Positions 35,801-46,049 are shown, counted from the first letter of the stretch. The stretch is DNA of 64,000 nucleotides from Apoda limacodes (GCA_946406115.1 OX291542.1:1884959-1948958); one strand, 5' to 3'. Numbers and translations: made by a program. The notes: generated by a model from the letters alone, not told the origin.

Positions 35801-38800
35801 ATCTAAAAATCACTATAGTGATGAAGTTCAGAACAGAAATGGCAAAAATAATGTCAATAGAAACGATAACTCATATGATGAGCGCAAATCCGTAGACCGT
35901 AGTAAAGATTTAGTTGTATCTAAGACTAATCAATATAATGATAATTATTATGGTAAGGGCAACACTAACGAAGGAATATCTGAAGGGCACAGATCGGTTG
36001 ATAATAATTGTTACAATAAAAATCGGTCAGGGTCATCTCACAATGGAAACAACAACTCAAATGTTTACAAAAATAGTGACAAGGAATCAGGACTGGTGGG
36101 TAAGTATTTTGAATCTAACGATACTCAAACTCGCACTCAACTCGCACATTAACTAAAACCAAAAAAAAGCCACAAAAGCACAACAGTGCGGCAATTGTTA
36201 GTATCTTTTCAACACACTTGCTCGTAAAGTGACTCTTATTGTACTGCCTTTGCTTATTATATATATATATAGTCGGTGGTGGTCGAGGGGTTTAAATTTC
36301 ACTTCACGTCCCAAGTGGCGGAGGTTCGAACCCCGGGTCGGCGTGTACCAATGAGTCTTTTCTTAATTTCTCAAGTACACTGAGTTATTTATTCACACCA
36401 CTGGCTTTTCGGTGAAGGAAAACATCATGAAGAAACCTGTATACGTCAAAAAAAAAAAAGACGTATGCGAAGTCCACAATCTGCACTGGGCCCGCGTGTG
36501 GACTATGGCCCAAATCACCCTCTATATATATATATATATAAATATATAATATAATTTAGATTAGATAATATATAATTTAGATTTTGTTCATGTCACTTTT
36601 CTGATTATTCGTATGGTAATTTTATATAGTTTATTTGATTTTGCATTGTGCTTTTTATATTTTAAATCCAACTGTTTTTTTTAGACGGTATCGTGAAAGC
36701 CAAGTTAGGTAAGTTTCTACTTTATATTCTCAAGTACAATACAAAAAACAAAAGGTATTTAAAATGTTTACTTGTAAGTATATTTAAACGCATTAATCTT
36801 AGAAACTACTTGTCCTATGGTTACATAGTCTATTCTTTAAGTAAAGTTATGGTCATGGTAAAGCTATGGTTACATAGTCTATTCTTTAAGTAAAGTTCTT
36901 ACTAACACTATCTGTTTCTGGTGGTTACCTCGCGTTTTATAATTGCTCCTCTCCTAAGGATTGTAGGGTGAAGTTAAATGTAGGGAATCTCAACTCAAGC
37001 AAATTATGAGAGAAATACGAAGCGCCATCTATTTATCAATAAGCGCCATCTAGCGGAAGCGTGGTTGCATCTCACTTTTCTGTACGGTTAACTTATATAC
37101 GATATTATATATTACATACTATTTTGAACGCGTACTTATATATGGTACGTACGGATTTTGAGAAATTATACCTGTTGGATACTGACCTTATGTGATAGCC
37201 GTCACGACGTAGGGGTGACAGGCCGTATGTCCTATCATCAGTAGGGGCCTAGTAGAGGAATTTTACTTTGAGGGTAGCAAACAGAAGGGATATCAAAGAA
37301 ATTAATAGTAAACTGAAAGCAGTCGACGTTACCGTGGCGTCGCTGCCAACCGACGTGTAGTACCAAAATCCGACTCAACCCGGTCAACCCGACGGTGTTG
37401 ATGCTGGGAAGGAGAAGCTGTCCGAAAAGTATGCACCTGATGCACTGTCCACTAGCACTTCACTAAAACCGTTGTGCCGGTGGACGAGATGTTCAATATT
37501 ATATAAAACTCTGATCACAGCAGTCCGTAGATAGGTATTCTGCGTTCCGAATTGCTAGCCGCGCAACCGTGTGTATGGATCTAACTTCAACTACGTTTCC
37601 GTACAAACTAGATTTGCACACCTGGCAGCGAGCAGTCGCCCGGTTAGTCCTATAAAGTGAAAGGGCGATACGTCATCGCTAGCCCGCTAGGTATGTTTAC
37701 CGAACAATCCCCCTATCTTATACCATAGCATAGTGTTAATACCATACAATAAAAAATAATACGGAGACTATGGTTAATTAGTGCTATCGTGTTTTTTTAT
37801 GTGGATTTTCCGTGAGATCGTCGATCAATGGAGACGTCTATCAAGGTCGCAATATTTATCATCTCAGCCAGAAGACTTTCACGACCGACACCGGCCACAC
37901 ACACACAACGACTGGTGTTGTGCCGTCTGCTTCCACTGACTTCCTGCGGCTTTAACCAGGTCGTCTGTCCACTTGGTAGGAGATTGTCCCACGCTGCGCC
38001 TTAAGGTGTGAGTTTCCCATTCGACGACTTGTGTTTCCCATCGCTGATCAGTTAGACGAGCAATGTGGCCATTCCATTTCCACTTCAGCTCGAATGTGAG
38101 TACAAACACAACAAAAATTAATAGTTTGACATTAGGTACCTACACTTTCATTATTTTTTTAATTTCTAGAAAGTCTACAACAGCTTTTGAGTGGAGGTAT
38201 GTATGATTTTTTAATTACTACTATATGGATTTCGATTATACTGTCACACCCATAACTATCATAATAACCCATAAGTAATCCAACATACATTTTGTATTTT
38301 ATTACTTATTTTTTTAAGAATATACCAGTAATTAAGTTTCAATAAATATTGTAAAAGTCAAAATGTAATTTATTTAGGTTTAATAAAAAACTAACTGTTA
38401 GACAAGTTTACTCCTCTACCAAATCGACATGTTTACACTTGCGCACTTGTTTACACTTGCGCACTTCATTAGCTAACTCTACCGAAAACAGCCTGAATAT
38501 ATCGAACTGATGTACCTCGGCTCGGTAATACCTACTCTTGGAAAAATAATACTTAACAATATTTTAGGTAAAAATATTTAATATTAATAACCCTTATTCA
38601 CTGCTTTGCTAATTGTGTAAGGTGTGAAAAAAAATCCCATATCTCTTACTTTGGCAAATTTATCTAAGTGTCCGGGTAACATGTTACAGATACCAGGAAC
38701 ACTTACATGATGATAAGTGAATAAATGTAAATAACATAAACGTTTTGACGACCCTTTTTAATGTGTTTTATCTGGTACTTATTTTTTTTAATAGATGTCC

Positions 38801-40342
38801 AAGGTTCATTTAAAACTGGATTCAATGGATTGTCAAACGGTAAGCTATGTTATAAATTATCGCATACACACATATACACAGCTCTTTAGATTTGAGGCTT
38901 TCCTCAAACTAGGAAACTCTGTGCTGTACCCTAACCCTGTGCTGAGTTGGTCAGAACCAACAATGCAGTAACACCCAAACTCTGTGTTGAGTTGATCAGG
39001 ACCAACAATGCAATAACACCTAAACCCTGTGTTGAGTTGGTCAGGTATACCCATAGTTTTATACCCTCTCGTACCTGCTGTTATAAAACTGTATCGGTTA
39101 TGTGTCTGTCGTAACATACCTTCAATATATTGGGATTGACTGTTTATAAATCTCTGGACCTAAAACTGTCTGATTGTTATGATAAAACTCAATACTTTCA
39201 GAATAGATTTTAATGTACCTTTTGCCAATCTATAACTTGAGATCCTACTTAAAATGCAAACTGCGTTTCACTCAAATCCATTAGATACTAGATGTAAAAA
39301 CGGTGCATGTGTGATTTTCGTAGACAGAATCGCAGGCAAAGCTAGTTTATAATAAGAACGACTAATAGTGGGATTCATGTTTTAAAACGTCATAACGTGG
39401 CTTGAAAGCTTGGTAACCAAATAACCATCCCTTTCTTTCTTATGTTCATAAAAGAGGGTATAAATAAAACAAGGGAGGTAGACGTTGGGTTGACCAGTGT
39501 TTGTGCCGAGAGTGAAAATTAACAATAGTGGCGTTTTGTTGACATAATGTACATAATGCGGTAATCCTACCAAAGAGAGTGAAGATTTGTACTGTGTTAT
39601 ACAGAATTTATATCTTTTTAACTTGGCACGGTTATGACGTTAAACGCATTGAAGCAGTCAACAAAACGCTCTTAATATAATCTGTTTTCCAGACGCAAAC
39701 AAGCTTACATCTACAGTGACCGACTCCTTGGGAGGCGTGCAAACAATAAGTAAGTAATCTTACAAAATATGTTGCCTACTTACAGACATAAGGATCATGC
39801 TAGCAAAATATATCTGAGTTACATAAGCAAACTGAAAATAGACAAGGAATAAGCTCTCTTTCAGTTTTGTAAGTCCAAGGAAGTACAATAAATATCATTA
39901 CGACACTTATCTCCGAAGGATTGACCAAAGATAATAATGGAAGCTGAATGTTACGGCGAACCGTCAATATTGCACCTTTTATGCAGATAGTAATTTGTGT
40001 CTCAAGTCATATGAAATTATAGTAAGCCGCCAAATATTTGTCTCGGGATTTGGCGGCAAAAATTACCAATGTATTACTTTTATGCTAGCAATTTTTTCAT
40101 TCCAGAAGATTCAAATTTGTATTTTGCGTTAAAAAAATATAAATGTAAACAGGTACTCTATGGTCTGTGGACTCATCCAGACTCATCAATAACCTTCATC
40201 AGTAGAAACTAACATTTTCCGATTTGGGATCATTTTTTTTAGTGCCAAAAAAGTCATCTAACATGACCGTAATGCAATAATGTAATATTTGTAATTTTTT
40301 TTTCTAGCTGGAGGATTGGTCGGAGGTCTTTTAGGTGGTTAA
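29841..40342 (+). CDS. Secreted Asn/Ser/Asp/Tyr-rich repetitive protein, 8 exons, 349 residues
   Basis: Coding exons: 29841-29873, 30654-30696, 35314-36099, 36685-36708, 38170-38196, 38795-38839, 39693-39749 and 40308-40342. Each internal boundary has GT-AG sites, usually gtaag donors and T-rich acceptors. Intron 1 is phase 0 and the other six are phase 1, so the exons join into one uninterrupted 1050-nt frame. The protein begins [17 protein letters not shown], a clear signal peptide probably cut after Cys17, followed by QPCDRQSQ. Residues 27-287 come from exon 3 and are hydrophilic, rich in N, S, D, Y, K and E, with three ~41-residue repeats. The remaining ~60 residues come from small exons and end [11 protein letters not shown] do not recognise the family. 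Composition and secretion suggest a silk, glue or other extracellular structural protein, but that is inference. Confidence 0.85.
30654..30696 (+). CDS. Exon 2: end of signal peptide and mature N-terminus
   Basis: Acceptor tttttgcag ends at 30653. The exon reads [14 protein letters not shown] and ends with a single G before GTAAGT (phase 1). Joined to exon 1 it completes the hydrophobic core and cleavage region. The two cysteines (17 and 20, CxxC) are almost the only ones in the protein. Confidence 0.85.
30944..31112. repeat. 15-bp minisatellite (ataataatactgtac) x 11
   Basis: Eleven perfect copies at 30946-31110 inside intron 2 of the secreted-protein gene. Because 15 is a multiple of three, the minus strand is open as a repeated MYSII peptide. 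No other coding signal supports that frame. Confidence 0.95.
31113..32611. other. Intron 2 DNA with Helitron- or repeat-like fragments
   Basis: Contains aacaacgtctgccgggctagc (about 31403) and ttcgtcgggtcagcttgttg (about 31735), terminal-looking words I associate with common lepidopteran repeats, possibly Helitrons. It also has atgaacccgtttcccttagt at 31470. The rest is AT-rich and unassigned. Confidence 0.35.
32612..34360 (+). pseudogene. Penelope-like retroelement, 3' half, broken
   Basis: From 32621 the plus strand reads WKRYGDDVF and then a stop, the YxDD catalytic motif of reverse transcriptase. It continues [20 protein letters not shown], then [20 protein letters not shown] and [20 protein letters not shown] to about 33110. 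After an AT-rich gap (33130-33640), 33734-33905 reads [25 protein letters not shown] and [16 protein letters not shown]. This is a GIY-YIG nuclease of the kind fused to Penelope polymerases, with VYKI at the GIY-YIG position. The C-terminus reads [20 protein letters not shown] (about 33977-34036). Frameshifts, stops and the gap make it dead. The tail to 34360 looks like its 3' UTR. It lies in intron 2. Confidence 0.8.
33130..33640. other. AT-rich segment interrupting the Penelope-like element
   Basis: The Penelope reading stops at about 33120 and resumes near 33734. The intervening ~500 bp has no homology to the element that I can see. It contains ta-rich runs (33275-33310) and an A run at 33616-33627, suggesting an insertion, but the boundaries and target duplication are unclear. 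Confidence 0.4.
34361..35313. other. End of intron 2 with an unexplained coding-like segment
   Basis: Mostly AT-rich intron. At 35053-35178, directly after a good acceptor (tttttctcttcctcag), a frame reads [20 protein letters not shown], then [20 protein letters not shown] and a stop. It has no phase-compatible donor for the exon at 35314, so it is not included in the gene. It might be an alternative terminal exon or chance. Confidence 0.35.
35314..36099 (+). CDS. Exon 3: large hydrophilic repeat exon
   Basis: Acceptor tatttttacag ends at 35313 and donor GTAAGT starts at 36100. The exon is 786 nt, phase 1 at both ends. It encodes residues 26-287, starting [20 protein letters not shown]. Three tandem repeats of about 41 residues are encoded at 35601-35717, 35718-35840 and 35841-35963, sharing the pattern N-x-DSYN-[ED]RKS...SYS-x-[DG]LD[IV]S...YSDEV[EQ]NRN. 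Tyr, Asn, Asp, Ser, Lys and Arg dominate and hydrophobic residues are scarce. An open frame runs upstream to an ATG at 35175, but that stretch has intron-like composition and is better explained as intron. Confidence 0.85.
36266..36535 (+). repeat. tRNA-derived SINE
   Basis: ggtggtggtcgaggggttta is an A-box-like segment and gaggttcgaaccccgggtcg holds a strong B box (GGTTCGAACCC). It is followed by tcggcgtgtaccaatgagtc, gaaggaaaacatcatgaaga and gtgtggactatggcccaaat, features I recall in lepidopteran SINEs, and then a ta-rich tail. It lies in the intron after exon 3. Confidence 0.75.
36685..40342 (+). CDS. Exons 4-8: phase-1 mini-exons encoding the C-terminal tail
   Basis: Five small exons of 24, 27, 45, 57 and 35 coding nt (36685-36708, 38170-38196, 38795-38839, 39693-39749, 40308-40342). 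The four exons 36685-39749 are symmetrical phase 1-1 modules, so any could be skipped without frame loss. The encoded pieces are [51 protein letters not shown] and [11 protein letters not shown]. The first four begin at a split Asp or Glu codon. The tail is less polar than exon 3 and alternates helix-friendly and Gly-rich parts. Every acceptor is T-rich and every donor is GTAAGY or GTATGT. Confidence 0.8.
36811..36898. repeat. ~34-bp direct duplication
   Basis: tatggttacatagtctattc followed by tttaagtaaagtt occurs twice about 45 bp apart, in an intron. Confidence 0.85.
37865..38109 (-). pseudogene. LINE C-terminal fragment, reverse strand
   Basis: The minus strand reads [20 protein letters not shown], then [20 protein letters not shown] and [11 protein letters not shown]. 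This is the typical extreme C-terminus of arthropod LINE endonuclease/reverse-transcriptase proteins (KW.W.GHIAR...GRPP.RWTDD). It lies in the intron between exons 4 and 5 of the secreted-protein gene, opposite in orientation. Confidence 0.75.
38925..39050. repeat. ~58-bp tandem repeat, 2-2.5 copies, in an intron
   Basis: Units share ccctgtgctgagttggtcag, aaccaacaatgcagtaacac and ccaaactctgtgttgagttg with substitutions. Confidence 0.85.
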
Positions 40343-41221
40343 TCAAAAACAAGCTGCTGATTGTATGTATGTAGGTAATATTTTTATTTCTACATTAATT
40401 TATAACAATATTATATTAAAAGGCTTACGTAATACATAGTTATCGCTTTGAGATTTTATTTATAATGAAGATGGATCACGATTTGTTAGACACAATTCAA
40501 TTTCTTTTGCTTTATTTTTTTAGATGAACGTTGACCAACCCCAACCCTATCGTCTGCTGCGATGGTTACAAACTACTGCATAGCAATATTATGTTTTATC
40601 ACATAACGTTATATAATAAAAGTTAGACAGTTATGTATTAATTTGAATTTTTTTCAGATGTATATATTCGTGTGTATGTCTTCATTTGACTGCATTGTGT
40701 GACGTCACATTGTGTTGTATGTACGAAACGTAAACGTAAAGCCTAATAAAAATACTACCTGTTTGTTGTGAAATTTCCTGTAAAAATTACAAATAATAAT
40801 AAATGTGCATTTCTAAATTCTGTTTTTTATGAAGCATTAAAAACCCTAATTTTCGGTTGGTGGTTTACAAGAATAAATTTTTAGTAAGTTTTTGTGTGTA
40901 ATTTGTTAATTATAAAACATAAAACTAATGAAGACACCCAATTAAGTATAAGTTTGATCGCAGACAAAGGTTATATACATATATACAAACTCGTATCGAC
41001 AAGATTAAGGAATAATTGCATCAGCACACAAAAACATCAGCACACAAAAACAACATTAAAAAAGAAATTTAATCAAAGTACTATAAAATTAAATAGTATA
41101 AATCTCCCAAGAAAATGTCATCATATTACATTACTTATACAAAAATTTAAGCAAAAAATAATAATACATAATAAAACAAGGTACCTGCTCGTACTCAAGC
41201 CACATTTACATTTACGAGTAT
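40343..41221 (+). other. 3' UTR region of the secreted-protein gene and downstream AT-rich DNA
   Basis: After the stop, a possible 3' UTR intron could run from a GTATGT donor near 40362 to the acceptor ttttttttag at 40523. A candidate poly(A) signal lies at 40615-40620, with further AATAAA-like words at 40745 and 40873. The ORF at 40894-41235 is Lys/Asn/Ile-rich without motif and not called. Confidence 0.4.
40615..40620 (+). terminator. Candidate poly(A) signal AATAAA
   Basis: First AATAAA after the stop codon at 40340-40342, about 275 nt downstream, or about 110 nt if the proposed 3' UTR intron is removed. Confidence 0.5.
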
Positions 41222-41650
41222 ATTATACCTCGTGACGGGCATGCCGCCACTCAGGCGTTCTAGTATATACCTCGTGACGGACATGCCGCCAATCAGGCGT
41301 TCTAGTATATACCTCGTGACGGGCATGCCGCCACTCAGGCGTTCTAGTATATACCTCGTGACGGACATGCCGCCACTCAGGCGTTCTAGTATATACCTCG
41401 TGACGGGCATGCCGCCACTCAGGCGTTCTAGTATATACCTCGTGACGGACATGCCGCCACTCAGGCGTTCTAGTATATACCTCGTGACCGGCATGGCGCC
41501 ACTCAGGCGTTCCAGTATATACCTCGTGACGGGCATGGCGTCACTCAGGCGTTCTAGTATATACTCCGTGACGGGCATGCCGCCATTCAGGCGTTGTAGT
41601 ATATACCTCGTGACGGGCATGCCGCCAATCGGGCGTTCTAGTATACGGAG
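41222..41650. repeat. 42-bp minisatellite, 10 copies, open on both strands
   Basis: The unit is gttctagtatatacctcgtg then acgggcatgccgccactcag and gc. Because 42 is 3 x 14, both strands are open: plus strand repeats MPPLRRSSIYLVTG (frame 41232-41738) and minus strand repeats MPVTRYILERLSGG (41195-41680). The first six copies alternate gggcatg and ggacatg, so the higher-order unit there is 84 bp. No splice sites or known motif support translation. Confidence 0.95.
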
Positions 41651-41879
41651 TGTATTTTTTAAGTGGGCGTGCATGGCCAAATCCGAAACTATGATGAATA
41701 TCGAAAAGTACTCAAACGACTCTCGGGCCCGATTTTGATGAAAACTAAAACTGCATCATTGGATTTTTGTAAAATTAATAATCCTAGCCAGGAATCGAAT
41801 CCGTTAATTTTGAAAAAAAACACACCTGTATTTTTACACCATTCTAGGAAATAATGTCATACGGGAAACTTAAGGAAAG

Positions 41880-42897
41880 TGTTAGATTTCAATAAACCGT
41901 ACATACATACATTACCTGTACCTTGTTTGTAATGATGCTCAATATTTAGTTAGATTTCAATAAACCGTACATACATACATTACCTGTACCTTGTTTGTAA
42001 TGTTGCTCAATATTTAGTTAGATTTCAATAAACCGTACATACATACATTACCTGTACCTTGTTTGTAATGATGCTCAATATTTAGTTAGATTTCAATAAA
42101 CCGTTCATACATACATTACCTGTACCTTGTTTGTAATGATGCTCAATATTTAGTTAGATTTCAATAAACCGTACATACATACATTACCTGTACCTTGTTT
42201 GAAATGATGCTCAATATTTAGTTAGATTTCAATAAACCGTACATACATACATTACCTGTACCTTGTTTGTAATGTTGCTCAATATTTAGTTAGATTTCAA
42301 TAAACCGTACATACATACATTACCTGTACCTTGTTTGAAATGATGCTCAATATTAAGTTAGATTTCAAAAACCGTACATACATACATTACCTGTACCTTG
42401 TTTGAAATGATGCTCAATATTTAGTTAGATTTCAATAAACCGTACATACATACATTACCTGTACCTTGTTTGAAATGATGCTCAATATTTAGTTAGATTT
42501 CAATAAACCGTACATACATACATTACCTGTACCTTGTTTGTAATGATGCTCAATATTTAGTTAGATTTCAATAAACCGTACATACATACATTACCTGTAC
42601 CTTGTTTGTAATGATGCTCAATATTTAGTTAGATTTCAATAAACCGTACATACATACATTACCTGTACCTTGTTTGTAATGATGCTCAATATTTAGTTAG
42701 ATTTCAATAAACCGTACATACATACATTACCTGTACCTTGTTTGTAATGATGCTCAATATTTAGTTAGATTTCAATAAACCGTACATACATACATTACCT
42801 GTACCTTGTTTGTAATGATGCTCAATATTTAGTTAGATTTCAATAAACCGTACATACATACATTACCTGTACCTTGTTTGTAATGTTGCTCAATATT
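41880..42897. repeat. 68-bp minisatellite, about 15 copies
   Basis: The unit is gttagatttcaataaaccgt, acatacatacattacctgta, ccttgtttgtaatgatgctc and aatattta. Copies differ mainly at tgatgctc/tgttgctc and tttgtaatg/tttgaaatg. Each unit carries an AATAAA word. Confidence 0.95.
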
Positions 42898-42997
42898 TTT
42901 TTCAACACTCATTCGCAGCGCATTCATCTTTACAACATTATGTTAATTTTTCTATTATTTTATCGCGGCTAAATGCCACAGTCAAAGAAATTAAAAC

Positions 42998-43150
42998 TGG
43001 CTTAGTGCGAGTTGGACTCGCGAACCAAGGGTTCCGTACAGTATACGTAATTTTCAAACACAAACAAAAACAAAAAGAAATCCCATACAACAAACGTGAT
43101 ATTTTGCGGTTTTTATAGATAAGGGTGCGGAACCCTTCATGTTCGAGTTT
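42998..43150 (+). repeat. GGTTCCGTACA-type interspersed repeat, short copy
   Basis: ttagtgcgagttggactcgc then agggttccgtacagtatacg, with tgcggaacccttcatgttcg at the end. A shortened form of the 7600-7895 family, oriented similarly. Confidence 0.65.
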
Positions 43151-44077
43151 TTCAATTTTTTCAATTCATAACTATTATACCTGGCCAAGTTGCAGAACAA
43201 CGTCTGCCGGGCTGGGAAGTAACACGTAAACTATGTTAAATGGGTCAGCGTCATAGCTGTTACGGATCAAAAGATGGCCCATAACTCTAAAAACCAATAC
43301 AACTTAGTGTTATCGAAATCAAATAACGTTAAATAATAAAATAATATTTTAAAAAGCAGAATAAATAGTCAGCCCCTAAAGCACCAATGTCTAATGCAGG
43401 GGCTACATTACTGTTACCGTCTACCGTCTGTTACCGTCTACCATCTCTTACCGCTTTGATTATGGCATTAAATTACCGCCTAAATTGCAGTAGTGTGGTC
43501 TTTACCTAGATATGAAAATGAATAGGTAAATAAAGAATAATTTCCAAGATGGAGGTTGAAGCTGTGGCGGTGTTATGTTTTATGAGTATGAATTATTATA
43601 TGAATCTTTTGCATTTCAACAAACCAGTGATTCTTTTGCCGGGTATCCCATAAACATGGTTCCGATTGCAATAGTTCCAAAAACTCGACTGCTTTTTCAT
43701 TCAACAACTCCATTTTGAACTGAACAAATACGTGTGACCGCACACGCAGTAATTACCGCGGTAATTTTCTTTGGTATGCGAAAACGGACCACCACCGCAG
43801 CTATTGCTTGTCGCTATATGCTATATTGATTGGCATTGTAGAATTATGGCCCTACATCGTGGCTACACCTAGGAGTTGCCTTAACTATGGCCATAAGCAT
43901 TGCCATATCCCGGTAGTGTAGCAGTAGCATAAAGGCCGGATCAGACTAGATGCGTGACGTGTGCACGCGCGTGCAAGCCCTGTCATACTGGCAAAAACGG
44001 TACAGTACACGTCACGCAGGTAACTTCTGCATGCGTGCATTCATATTAAGGTTAAGAGCATTTGATTTTTTGATTTG
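43151..44077. other. Intergenic DNA with small repeats
   Basis: Contains accgtctaccgtctgttacc-type short repeats (43420-43455) and a CG-rich stretch (43940-44030) resembling the MITE at 18401-18591. No gene supported. Confidence 0.35.
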
Positions 44078-45926
44078 ATAAAAATTGCCGCCTTTAGGCA
44101 ATACCCGAATAACTCACAGACACATTCCACAAACACTAGAAAATGTCGTGAAGATAATAATGACTATTTAATATTTTTTTTACACTTCTTTAAAATACGC
44201 TTCGTACGAAGAAGATATAAATAATATTTAGTGGCGGCGCTAGTGTCTACTAAACGGGGCCTTAAGAGGAAAACAACCACAGCTAAGTAGTAAGTAAGCT
44301 TTGCAAGGTAACGAGTAAAAGTCGACTATATTATTGAATGTACCTGAAGAAGTAAAAATTTTTACAAGTTCCATTGAAAATTCCTTAGATGAAGTAGTTT
44401 AGTTCTGTAAAACAGGTAGTAAATATAAGTTTATGAACCATGTACAGTACAATTATATAAAAAAAAATCCTGAATTAACAAAAATGCTTACATTCAAATA
44501 ACGCATTGGAGTAGCGTACGCTTTGCAGTGCGGGCACAGAATAAGAAATGAACGGGGTTTGAGCAAAATCTGTATAAAATTTTTTGAAATATCAGCAGTA
44601 GTGTACGACACGCACTTGGCCGGTTTTTTATTTTTATTATACATATACCACATCACATACTACCACATTCGATGTCCACGATTAAGAGCTACGGCTACGA
44701 GCCGTAGAAACTACGCTACCCGCCTACGTCGCGCTACAGCTCGCTACGTCGCGCTACAGCTCGCTACGTCGCGCTACAGCTCGCTACGTCGCGCTACAGC
44801 TCGCTACGTCGCGCTATAGCTCGCTACGTAAAGCCGTCTTAAGAGGCTGACCAACGCTAAGAGACACATTTTAAAATTTAAAAAATCAGTACTTGTAGTC
44901 AGTATTTTAGGTTAAAAATTTAACCCTATATTAAGTAACATATACCTAATGTCTTGTTCTACCAAAAACACGATATCATTAATTTTTCTCGATAGAAAAA
45001 ATCTGGAAAAACCTCTAATTTTTTTTATTTTTTTATTTTTACCCACTATTCTTTAACATATAACATTAAAATTCATATTAATGGCTAGCTAACTAGAAAG
45101 TCCATGGCTGTTTTTACTGAAATCTAAGAAATCGAGTTAGTTTTCAAGTAAATACCTAAAAACCGATTTGACGGTCACGTTTACTTATACTGAAAAGCGC
45201 TGTGATCTTTTGTCTTGCTCAAATGTACGTGATATTAGATAGCTGTGTTTCAAACCAGTTCTCGTAGACACTCGTAGCGAGACGTAGCGTAGTTTCTACG
45301 GCTCGTAGCAGTAGCTCTTAATCATGGACATCGAATGTGGTAGTATGTGATGTGATATATGTATAATAAAAATAAAAAACCGGCCAAATGCGTGTCTAAC
45401 ACGCATGAAGTTAGGGTTTCGTAGATTTAAAACTTTTATACAGATTTTGCTCAAACCCCGTTTATTTCTTATTCTGTGCCCGCACTGCCAAGCGTACGCC
45501 ACTCCAATGCGTTATTTGAAAGTAAGCATTTTTTTGTAATTGTAGTGTACATGGTTCATAAACTTATATTTACTATTTGTTTCACACAACTAAACTACTT
45601 CATCTAAGGAATTTTCAATGGAATTTGTAAAATTTTTTACTTCTTCAAGTACATTCAATAAGATAGTCGACTTTTACTCGTTACATTGCAAACTTACTTA
45701 CTACTTAGCTGTGGTTGTTTTCCTCTTAAGGCTTCGTATAGTAGACACTAGCGCCGCCACTAAATATTAATTATGTCGTACGAAGCGTATTTTAAAAAAG
45801 TGAAAAAAAATATTAACTAGACTAGAGGAAAATGTCGTGAAGATTATTATCTTCACGACATTTTCCTAGTGTTTGTGGAATGTGTCTGTGAGTTATTCGG
45901 GTATTGCCTAAAGGCTGCAATTTTTA
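44078..45926. mobile_element. 1.85-kb fold-back element with ~640-bp inverted arms
   Basis: The left arm (44078 to about 44718) and right arm (about 45280-45926) are inverted copies along nearly their whole length. Matching blocks include ggcaatacccgaataactca / tgagttattcgggtattgcc, tgcgggcacagaataagaaa / tttcttattctgtgcccgca, and catcgaatgtggtagtatgt / acataccacattcgatg-like. The ~560-bp centre holds a 20-bp tandem repeat and unassigned AT-rich DNA. No transposase is encoded. Confidence 0.85.
44722..44830. repeat. 20-bp tandem repeat in the centre of the fold-back element
   Basis: About five copies of tcgctacgtcgcgctacagc, adjacent to the inner end of the left arm, which itself contains related gctacgagccgtagaaacta sequence. 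Confidence 0.9.
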
Positions 45927-46049
45927 TAGCAGAAACCCGAAATAAAACTCACAGACATCCAACAGACAATACAAAACGATCTGAAAAGAGGTAATGATCT
46001 TTTGGGAATGATGAGGGAATAACATACGAGTACCTACGATATATAAAAC

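Noticed and set aside
35175..36152. Single 325-codon open frame taken as an intronless gene
   Set aside because: Its first ~46 codons have intron-like AT-rich sequence ending in tttttacag, and its end overruns a GTAAGT donor at 36100. The spliced model explains it better.
36266..36345. Possible tRNA gene (B box ggttcgaaccc)
   Set aside because: The flanking stems do not form a cloverleaf, and the downstream body and tail match a SINE.
41195..41738. Two long overlapping frames (161 and 168 codons) on opposite strands
   Set aside because: Both are produced by a 42-bp tandem repeat with no promoter, splice or motif evidence.
41880..42897. Regular repeats considered as a CRISPR array
   Set aside because: Units are contiguous 68-bp tandem copies without unique spacers, and the genome is eukaryotic.
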